Shown here piece after piece: positions 7,258-13,071 of a stretch of DNA of 15,547 nt; positions within the stretch are counted from its first letter, which is position 1; each line of letters starts with the position of its first letter. The notes under the pieces are model-generated. The model saw only the letters and a program-made list of their open reading frames with translations. It was not told where the DNA came from and ran no database searches. The translations under genes were made by a program, and so were the position numbers. Origin of the DNA: DASZHC01 sp035938215. Its GTDB lineage: Bacteria; Verrucomicrobiota; Verrucomicrobiia; Chthoniobacterales; JAFAMB01. The stretch spans positions 1 to 15,547 of the forward strand of contig DASZHC010000257.1 in the NCBI GenBank assembly GCA_035938215.1. Direction: 5' to 3'.

Positions 7258-7821
7258 ATGAAAGCGTTTGGGTACATCTTTTCGGTGACATTCATTCTTC
7301 TCGCGTGCATTTCCTCATCCCTGGCGCAGCGCATCATGGTTGAATCCGCCTACTACGGAGCGCCAGATCGCGGCAGAGACGTCACGGCACACGTTCAACG
7401 TTTTGCGGACTACGGGGAACCGTTCCGAGTCAGCAACGACACTTTCCGAATGGATCCGGCCCCCGGCCAACCGAAGAGGTTGGTCGTCGTTTACAGTGTC
7501 GAAGGGCGTCGAATCAGGGACAGCGTCAATGAAGGAGACGTCTTCTATTTCCGCGGCGGCGGGTATGCGGATGCAGGCCCTGGCTACTACAGACGCGGCG
7601 TACAGATCCTCGACGCAGCCTATGGAACCAGGGGACGATATACCAATGTCACCCGCATCGTTCAGAATTTTGTGCGGATCCAGCAGCCATTCGAGGTTTC
7701 GAACCAGACGTTCGGAATTGATCCCTACCCTGGGGTTAGGAAACGTTTAAAGGTGTTTTACTCACGAAACGGGGCGCGCCGAAGTCGGATCTACGTCGAA
7801 GGCGACGTCGTCCGTTTGTGA
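7258..7821 (+). CDS. Secreted protein with two tandem DUF3395-like (DNAJC11 C-terminal-like) domains
   Basis: This 187-residue exported protein has a signal peptide (1-23, ending SSLAQ). The mature part is an internal duplication: repeat 1 at about 26-96 and repeat 2 at about 115-186. Shared positions include AxYG, DVT/NVT, a run VQRF/VQNF, EPFRVSNDTF/QPFEVSNQTF, the core FRMDPAPGQPKRLVVVYS against FGIDPYPGVRKRLKVFYS, a G after the strand, and NEGDVF/VEGDVV. The pattern (YG, DVT, then a D-P-x-P-G-x-x-K-x-L-x-V-x-Y motif, then an acidic E-G-D end) resembles the DUF3395 domain at the C-terminus of eukaryotic DNAJC11. This is my recognition and not a search result. Role unknown; the repeats look like small all-beta modules. 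It lies 265 bp from the divergently transcribed gltI, and its stop is 3 bp from the convergent next gene. Confidence 0.72.
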   Translation: MKAFGYIFSVTFILLACISSSLAQRIMVESAYYGAPDRGRDVTAHVQRFADYGEPFRVSNDTFRMDPAPGQPKRLVVVYSVEGRRIRDSVNEGDVFYFRGGGYADAGPGYYRRGVQILDAAYGTRGRYTNVTRIVQNFVRIQQPFEVSNQTFGIDPYPGVRKRLKVFYSRNGARRSRIYVEGDVVRL

Positions 7822-7824
7822 AGA

Positions 7825-8643
7825 TCACTGCATTTTTGCAAACGCCTCTTCTCTTTTCCTTCGATCAATTACGAATGTGTTGTTGTCGCCATAAAGAGCC
7901 CATGGACCGGGAGGAACTTCCTCGAAATCCACGAACTTCCAATCAGTGACATCCGTGTTATCGAGCTTGAGATAGTCGCGAATCGCTGGAGAAACATCGA
8001 GCCCGGCGCCGCAATTCAAATTAGGCCTTGGCCGGTCGTTGCCGAATACGTATTGCCAATGATCGCTACGAAACGGGCCTACATCTTCCCATTGACCGTA
8101 ACAGACTCTAACGCCTTTTCGAATCGCAACCCAGTGCCCCTTCAAAACTGATTGCCCTGACCTTGTGAACGCGTGCTGCAGCCATGGGACAACTCTGTAG
8201 GCTTCACTCTTGGTGCGCCCCCCGCTGACATCGTTGTAGGGGAGGGCAAGGTAGAATGGATTCTGTCGCGGGACAAACCTGGCGGGAATAAAACCCCTTC
8301 GATCGCTCAACCCGGGAGCATCAGATCCGCCAAAACTTTGCGCCCAGTTTGAATCCCACGCGCTGGATCGATTCGGCACGGGGTTGTTGCCTGCCGGCGA
8401 CTCCCCGATCCAGAAAACTGTCGTAACGATTGTTGCATGCCAAGGGTATTTGTCATTCGCTCCGGCCAAAGGGTCCGTTTTTAGATTTCCGGGTTCAACT
8501 TTGAAGAGGATGTTCTCGCGCAACTTCATCGCATTTTCGGTAAAGCGGGCGGCGCCATCAGTCCCTGTTTGAGCGAAACTGCTCTGAACACAAATCGCCA
8601 AAACGCTACAAAGCAGTGTCGAGCTCAATCCGTATTTCCGCAT
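7825..8643 (-). CDS. Exported protein with putative RlpA-like double-psi beta-barrel
   Basis: This 272-residue protein has a signal peptide (1-25, ending SSFAQ). The Met at 8643 was preferred over an in-frame upstream start at 8727 because it places the signal peptide at the N-terminus. The C-terminal half contains RVCYGQWEDVGPF (179-191) and LDVSPAIRDYLKLDNTDVT (215-233), then DWKFVDFEEVPPGPW. This order (a D-x-GPF turn, a D-x-SP helix, then V/W/F strands) resembles the RlpA/barwin double-psi beta-barrel of cell-wall-acting proteins. The Asp before GPF is replaced by V (DVGPF), so enzymatic activity is uncertain. C181 and C211 could form a disulfide. The N-terminal half (about 45-165) is not recognised. 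Convergent with the tandem-domain gene, 3 bp apart. Confidence 0.6.
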   Translation of the reverse strand: MRKYGLSSTLLCSVLAICVQSSFAQTGTDGAARFTENAMKLRENILFKVEPGNLKTDPLAGANDKYPWHATIVTTVFWIGESPAGNNPVPNRSSAWDSNWAQSFGGSDAPGLSDRRGFIPARFVPRQNPFYLALPYNDVSGGRTKSEAYRVVPWLQHAFTRSGQSVLKGHWVAIRKGVRVCYGQWEDVGPFRSDHWQYVFGNDRPRPNLNCGAGLDVSPAIRDYLKLDNTDVTDWKFVDFEEVPPGPWALYGDNNTFVIDRRKREEAFAKMQ

Positions 8644-8812
8644 AAAAAAGCGCGGAAGTGTAGCGGGACAGCTTCTTACTGTCAAATAGAGGATTAAGAC
8701 GTGAATCTGCTGAAGATTATCCGTCAACGTATGAAACGCGTCACGCGATGCAATGCGAAGGCTTTCCTATGATCAATTTAGGTCAAATCAGCACTGGCAC
8801 GGACAGTTTACC

Positions 8813-9502
8813 TCACTCCGACGGATCCAACTCCAGGTAAGTTCGCGATACCACTTTGCCCGCGTCGGGACTGATTCGTTCAATCCTGATCTGTTTGAAA
8901 ATGGTTTTCCCCTCCACTCTCTGACCGGAAATGATCTCGAAGCGCTTAACAAGCCTCCCTTGCCAATCGAACCCTTCGGCCTTGATCAGCGCACCCCGGT
9001 CTTTCGCAATCCATAACCGCACGCTGCTATAGGCTGTGTTGCGAGACGCAGGCTGGACATCAACAATGGAGCAGGTAATCGCCCGAACGCGCTGTTCTCC
9101 GTTCAGTTTTGCGTTTTTCCAGTAGATAAAACGCAACGAAAGATCTTCGTACGTGATGTCGGTCCCGCGGACGCTCCCCTGTAGCTTTGATCCAGACAGG
9201 TTCTCCTGGCCACCGGCATCCTGATCGGATAAAAAGGAGCCTGAATCGGTTAATTGAAGCCTAATGGTTTCCGGAGGATTGGTGAACTGGTAATCGATCT
9301 GGGATCCCCTTAACCGCAGCTGAAACGGAATTGCGGCTCCATCCTCCGGACGCAAGCGACCGGTTAGCGGTTTGCTGATTTCCGCATGGGCCAACCGAAT
9401 CTGATCCAGGATGGCGTTTGCGTCCTCCTCTGCAAACGCGGGGACAAATCCCCGGCACCAAAAGAGGAGCGCTACAAGAATTAATTTCTTTGCTTGTTTC
9501 AT
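8813..9502 (-). CDS. LolA-like outer-membrane lipoprotein-sorting protein
   Basis: This 229-residue exported protein has a signal peptide of about 24 residues (MKQAKKLILV...PAFA, then EEDANA). The mature domain resembles the LolA-like family annotated as outer membrane lipoprotein-sorting protein. It starts with a helix (NAILDQIRLAHAEI), followed by strands carrying FQLRLRGSQIDYQFTNPPETIRL, the typical SKLQGSVRGTDITYEDLSLRF (about 105-125), VRLWIAKDRGALIKAEGFDWQGRLVKRFE (161-189) and IRIERI. Members are half-barrels that bind lipids or lipoproteins in the periplasm, but the client here is unknown. The start at 9502 was chosen over an in-frame 9622 start because the longer version would run through the palindromic element at 9516-9795 and bury the signal peptide. 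The element begins 14 bp upstream, so it probably supplies or disrupts the promoter. Confidence 0.75.
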   Translation of the reverse strand: MKQAKKLILVALLFWCRGFVPAFAEEDANAILDQIRLAHAEISKPLTGRLRPEDGAAIPFQLRLRGSQIDYQFTNPPETIRLQLTDSGSFLSDQDAGGQENLSGSKLQGSVRGTDITYEDLSLRFIYWKNAKLNGEQRVRAITCSIVDVQPASRNTAYSSVRLWIAKDRGALIKAEGFDWQGRLVKRFEIISGQRVEGKTIFKQIRIERISPDAGKVVSRTYLELDPSE

Positions 9503-9515
9503 CGATGAGGTCTTT

Positions 9516-9795
9516 CTAGTGTCCTGTCCCCGAAATAACATGCCATTCGTTGCGATCAAAATCGGCCGTCGGCAAGGCGCGAGGAGGGCGCATATCTGAA
9601 TCGATACGAAACCGACGAGCAACGCAGTCGCCGGCCCATTTTCATCGCAACCCTATGGGCCGCGGCCAGTTGGCTGTTTTTTCCGCGTTGCTCGTTCCTT
9701 ACGTATCGATTTTAGATATGCTCGTCGCTCGCGCCTTGAAAAACAGCCAACTGACCTGCGGCGAAAGACATGCTATTTCGGGGACAGGACACTAG
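9516..9795. mobile_element. 280-bp palindromic MITE-like element
   Basis: The ends are a perfect 21-bp inverted repeat (9516-9536 with 9775-9795; CTAGTGTCCTGTCCCCGAAA is its first 20 bases). The interior is also an imperfect palindrome centred near 9655, with arms matching as GGCAAGGCGCGAG/TTCAAGGCGCGAG, CATATCTGAATCGATACG/CATATCTAAAATCGATACG, ACGAGCAACGC (9615-9625 with 9685-9695) and GGCCCAT/ATGGGCC. The right half folds on itself as well: a 15-bp stem of 9667-9681 with 9739-9753. Each border is CTAG, which could be a 4-bp target duplication; being a palindrome, CTAG could equally belong to the arms. There is no transposase ORF, so this is a non-autonomous element or REP-like cluster. It fills almost the whole gap between the LolA-like gene and the PAP2 gene and overlaps neither chosen start. 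Confidence 0.8.
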
Positions 9796-9820
9796 CTTAC
9801 GCGGGCCCGGAGCCTCTCGC

Positions 9821-10474
9821 ATGGACAAAACTCTGCTCCTCTTTATCAACCGGGAATGGACGAACCCATTCCTGGATTGGTTAATGGCAACCTTCACAAA
9901 TTTCAGCGTCTGGCTGCCAATCCTGGTGATCGCGACGCTTGTCCTTTTGTGGCGAGGAAACTTCCGTGTTCGAAGTTTCGTGCTGGTGACACTTGCCACG
10001 CTTGCGTTCACGGACGGCGTCTTCACGCAGTTCACAAAGAAAATAGTTAACCGGCCGCGGCCTTCCCAGTCACTCGCAGAAGTTCGCGAAGTGAGTTTGC
10101 AGAAGAAGACGCCGGCGATCCTCGGGGTTTTTCTACCGGTTCAGGTCTCGCTTTCGCAACCTCCTGTCGGTCCGGTTATCGGACGCTCGTTTCCCTCCGG
10201 GCACACAATGAATAATACGGTGATCGCGACGATGGCGATTTTGTTCTTTGGCCGGTTGGGATCGCTTTATATTCTTCCAACCGGGCTCGTTTCATACTCG
10301 CGAATTTATTGTGGGTCGCACTGGCCGAGTGATGTCTTTGTATCGATCCTGCTGGCTATTGGCTTCAGCCTCATCGCCGCAAGTATTTTGAATATGGCGT
10401 ATGAACGGATTGTATCCAGACGGTTTCCAATTCTAGCTCGACAACACCCTTCACTGCTCGGCGACTCCCGATAA
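9821..10474 (+). CDS. PAP2-family membrane phosphatase
   Basis: This 217-residue membrane phosphatase probably dephosphorylates a polyprenyl or lipid phosphate at the outer face of the inner membrane. All three PAP2 motifs are present: K-x6-RP at 73-81 (KKIVNRPRP), PSGH at 125-128, and SR-x5-H-x3-D at 160-171 (SRIYCGSHWPSD). Hydrophobic helices flank them, for example at about 30-44, 52-70, 134-155 and 172-192. The start ATG at 9821 has a GGAG Shine-Dalgarno (9809-9812). An earlier in-frame ATG at 9770 lies inside the palindromic element and was rejected. It is the first gene of a three-gene operon, its TAA overlapping the next ATG by one base. Candidate substrates by context are undecaprenyl diphosphate or a lipid A phosphate; the sequence does not decide. 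Confidence 0.87.
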   Translation: MDKTLLLFINREWTNPFLDWLMATFTNFSVWLPILVIATLVLLWRGNFRVRSFVLVTLATLAFTDGVFTQFTKKIVNRPRPSQSLAEVREVSLQKKTPAILGVFLPVQVSLSQPPVGPVIGRSFPSGHTMNNTVIATMAILFFGRLGSLYILPTGLVSYSRIYCGSHWPSDVFVSILLAIGFSLIAASILNMAYERIVSRRFPILARQHPSLLGDSR

Positions 10475-12048
10475 TGAGAAACCGGTTGTTCATCCTTATC
10501 GGCTTTCTCGTCATTCTGACTGGAATCCGTTTATTCCTGGCTGGGACGATCGAATTGTCCCCGGAAGAAAGCTACTATTCCCTCTGGTCACAGCATCCTG
10601 ATCTCTGGTACTACGGACAAGGTCCAGGCGTCGCTCTGGCGATTCTGGCAGGCACGTCTCTTTTCGATTCGACAGAATTCGGGGTGCGGTTCCTCGCACC
10701 GTTTTTTAGCCTGGGAACTTCGGTCTTTGTATACTTGCTGGCGCGGAAGCTGGTGCGGGAAAAGGCGGCCTTTTGGGGGGTCCTGGCGGTGAATCTCCTC
10801 CCGGTTTTTCATCTTGATTCGATCGCAATGACACCCGATGGGCTTTGCCTGTTTTTCTGGGCAGCGGCGCTTTACACCTGCTGGCTAGCGATTGAGCGAG
10901 GCAATTTTTCAATTTTCTGGCCGCTCACGGGGATTCTTATCGGTCTCGGATTTATCTGCAACTATTGGAACGCCCTTCAGCTTTTCTCCATTCTGTTTTT
11001 TCTGATCGTCGTGCCTAGACATCGGTATCAGCTGAAACGCCCGGGATTCTATGTGTGCCTTCTTGTATTCCTGTTATCCCTCACCCCTCTGATTATCTGG
11101 AACCAGCAGCATGAATGGATTGCGTTCGAACATTTACCCGAGCGTGGTGATCTCAGAATGGCGCTCGCGGTACGGCCCCCACAGCTCGCCGAATTTCTCG
11201 AAAGCCAGCTCCTGCTCTATTCACCCCTGATCTTGCTGGGTTATCTGGTAGCATTTCTCGCTTGCCTCAGGAGATCGTTTCAAAACAGCAGAATCTGCTT
11301 TCTCTTGGCTTTCAGCTGGCCGGTCTTGCTGCAATTCCTTATTATCGGTCTTCGCCGCGGTGAGCAACCAACCTGGACAGGCCCGGCTCTTCTCAGTCTC
11401 GGGATTCTCGCCGTGCATTTCTGGATGCAGGTCGCGGGCGAGAACAGAATTGCAGGAACCCTTTGCATCACTGCACTAGCGCTGAGCGCTTTCACTTCAT
11501 TGCTTTTCACCAATACGGATCTTGTTCGGATGGTTGGGATCCCCTACCCCTACCGGGCGGATCCAACGTCCAAATGGCGCGGCTGGAAAACGACGGCGGA
11601 GCAGGTCGGAAGGTTTCGCGCGGAGTTTGAGGCAAAGCTAGGTGCTAAAGTATTTCTAATTGGCGACACCTACCGAACATCGTCCGCGCTCTCCTTTTAT
11701 CTCAAAGACAAGCGTTCGGAAGGTCCAGGCCATCCTCCTGTTTATATTCCTGAATCCCAGGACATTCAGAATCAATTTTCTTTCTGGCCGCGGTATGATG
11801 AATTTCTAGAAGCCGATTCTTCCCAAAAAAAAGACACAACGTTTTCAGAGGAAGCCGGAATAAATCCGTTTATGGATCGAACGGCGCTCTACGTCACCGA
11901 TCAAGCGGAGGAAACTCCTCCACAAAATCTTCAGAGCGCCTTTACGCGATGCGAACTGGTTGCACTTTATCAGATTGACCGTAAGAACAACCCGCTCCGG
12001 GAAATTCGCGTTTTCGCTTGTTACCAATACCAGACACTTCCGCTGTGA
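10474..12048 (+). CDS. PMT_2/GT39-type membrane glycosyltransferase
   Basis: This 524-residue GT-C fold enzyme has many TM helices to about residue 345 and a soluble C-terminal domain (about 370-524). Family members such as ArnT transfer a sugar from a polyprenyl-phosphate donor to a lipid or glycan acceptor in the periplasm. Landmarks are the first periplasmic loop ELSPEESYYSLWSQHPDLWYYGQGPG (27-52), TEFGVRFLAPFFSLG, and the second-loop acidic motif MTPDGLCLFFW (119-129). The C-terminal domain has GDTYRTSSALSFYL, like the GD-x-Y-x-x-x-S-x-L-x-FYL stretch I recall in these proteins. In the first loop the usual D-E-A-Y-Y is E-E-S-Y-Y, and the usual YYDHPP is YYGQGP. Such variants may form a clade, or alter activity. 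It overlaps PAP2 by one base at its start and GT2 by four at its end. Confidence 0.85.
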   Translation: MRNRLFILIGFLVILTGIRLFLAGTIELSPEESYYSLWSQHPDLWYYGQGPGVALAILAGTSLFDSTEFGVRFLAPFFSLGTSVFVYLLARKLVREKAAFWGVLAVNLLPVFHLDSIAMTPDGLCLFFWAAALYTCWLAIERGNFSIFWPLTGILIGLGFICNYWNALQLFSILFFLIVVPRHRYQLKRPGFYVCLLVFLLSLTPLIIWNQQHEWIAFEHLPERGDLRMALAVRPPQLAEFLESQLLLYSPLILLGYLVAFLACLRRSFQNSRICFLLAFSWPVLLQFLIIGLRRGEQPTWTGPALLSLGILAVHFWMQVAGENRIAGTLCITALALSAFTSLLFTNTDLVRMVGIPYPYRADPTSKWRGWKTTAEQVGRFRAEFEAKLGAKVFLIGDTYRTSSALSFYLKDKRSEGPGHPPVYIPESQDIQNQFSFWPRYDEFLEADSSQKKDTTFSEEAGINPFMDRTALYVTDQAEETPPQNLQSAFTRCELVALYQIDRKNNPLREIRVFACYQYQTLPL

Positions 12049-12761
12049 CCGCAACACCTCAAGTTTCTGTAGTTATTCCGGTTTTTAACGAAGAAGGGAA
12101 TGTCTCGCAACTTCAAACGGAGCTGGAATCCGTGCTCAAAGAGGTATCCTATGAAATTGTTTTCGTAGATGACGGATCAGACGATCGCACGGTCGAGAAA
12201 ATCAGGCGCGGTTCGCATGTGAGATTGCTGCAATTCGCAAAGAATTCGGGACAAAGCGCGGCGATTTACGCTGGTATGACCAATGCCTCAGGGAATTTGC
12301 TGGTTCTGATGGATGGTGATCTGCAAAACGATCCAAAGGATATCCCGCGTCTACTGGCTGAGATTGAAAAAGGGTTCGATCTGGTTTGCGGATATCGGCT
12401 CAACCGCCAAGACAGTTGGCTCAAACGTGCGCAGAGCGTGATAGCAAACCAGGTACGAAGCCGATTCACAAAGGATGGTGTGCGCGATACCGGCTGCACC
12501 CTGAAGGCTATGCGGCGGGAATGCCGAGAAGCGCTGGTTCCATTTCATGGAATGCACCGATTTATCCCGGCCCTGGTCAAGGGACTAGGCTACAAGATTA
12601 CTGAAATCCCCGTGAACCACCGGCCACGCCAATCCGGTGTGAGCAAATACACTTTTGGGAATCGAGCCCTGCGCGCTACGATCGACATGTTTGGCGTACG
12701 CTGGCTGCTTGCTCGCCAATTCCAGATTCGAATAAAAGGAATCGACGGACCCCGGAATTGA
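12045..12761 (+). CDS. GT2 glycosyltransferase, DPM1/ArnC-like polyprenyl-phosphate sugar synthase
   Basis: This 238-residue cytoplasmic-face enzyme has the GT-A fold and is predicted to join a nucleotide-sugar to polyprenyl phosphate. Motifs are VSVVIPVFNEEGNV (7-20), the nucleotide-binding VDDGSDD (41-47), the metal-binding DGDLQNDP (90-97), RDTGCTLKAMRRE (147-159), MHRFIPAL (170-177) and the C-terminal HRPRQSGVSKYTFGNR (192-207). Unlike ArnC or GtrB it has no C-terminal TM helices, so it is a soluble or peripheral DPM1-like version. The GTG at 12045 was chosen because it overlaps the GT39 stop as GTGA; the in-frame TTG at 12018 lies inside GT39. By context it should supply the lipid-linked sugar that the GT39 consumes. 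The sugar is not identifiable. Confidence 0.87.
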   Translation: MTATPQVSVVIPVFNEEGNVSQLQTELESVLKEVSYEIVFVDDGSDDRTVEKIRRGSHVRLLQFAKNSGQSAAIYAGMTNASGNLLVLMDGDLQNDPKDIPRLLAEIEKGFDLVCGYRLNRQDSWLKRAQSVIANQVRSRFTKDGVRDTGCTLKAMRRECREALVPFHGMHRFIPALVKGLGYKITEIPVNHRPRQSGVSKYTFGNRALRATIDMFGVRWLLARQFQIRIKGIDGPRN

Positions 12762-12791
12762 CTTTTGGGTTCGGTCCATTCGGTGATGGCC

Positions 12792-12926
12792 CCATAAGCG
12801 TTAACTTAAGCGCAAAGTAGGCGAAGCGTCCCCGCTTTGCACGCCTCAAAACCGCGCAAACCGAGACGGTTCGCCTACATCGTAGCGCGTTTGTGAGCGC
12901 TGCACCGCTTAAGTTAACGCTTATGG
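12792..12926. repeat. 135-bp nested palindromic repeat (MITE-like)
   Basis: A perfect 21-bp inverted repeat forms the ends (12792-12812 with 12906-12926; arm CATAAGCGTTAACTTAAGCG at 12793-12812). A second, inner inverted repeat GTAGGCGAA (12817-12825) pairs with TTCGCCTAC (12870-12878), and GCAAAG/CTTTGC forms a further small hairpin in the left half. There is no ORF and no clear target-site duplication. The long AT-rich ends with HpaI-like GTTAAC and CTTAAG cores look like terminal inverted repeats of a small non-autonomous element. It lies 30 bp after the GT2 stop. Confidence 0.75.
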
Positions 12927-12967
12927 TGCATAGCCCCTGGGCATTTTCGCCGATGTTCGTTTTCCGT

Positions 12968-13051
12968 GGGAGGGACGGCCTCCGTGGCGTCCGACTAATC
13001 ATTTCGGACCCACAACAAGAAAAATGGGACGGCACGGAGGCCGTCCCTCCC
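12968..13051. repeat. GC-rich 25-bp-stem hairpin between convergent genes
   Basis: The left arm 12968-12992 and right arm 13027-13051 are reverse complements at 24 of 25 positions, with 18 perfect bases (GGGAGGGACGGCCTCCGT) at the outer end and a 34-nt loop. The repeat sits between the ends of GT2 (plus) and ppdK (minus), 20 bp from the ppdK stop, where it could act as a two-way transcription barrier. The arm has the look of a dispersed intergenic repeat that I associate with Verrucomicrobia; that is recollection and not a search. No T-run follows either arm. Confidence 0.7.
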
Positions 13052-13071
13052 TAAATTCCTGGAGAAACAAG

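Noticed and set aside
9503..9622. N-terminal extension of the LolA-like protein
   Set aside because: It would be translated from the palindromic element and bury the signal peptide; the Met at 9502 fits an exported protein.
9770..9820. Upstream in-frame ATG for the PAP2 gene
   Set aside because: It lies inside the palindromic element, would add a polar N-terminal stretch, and lacks the GGAG Shine-Dalgarno that precedes 9821.
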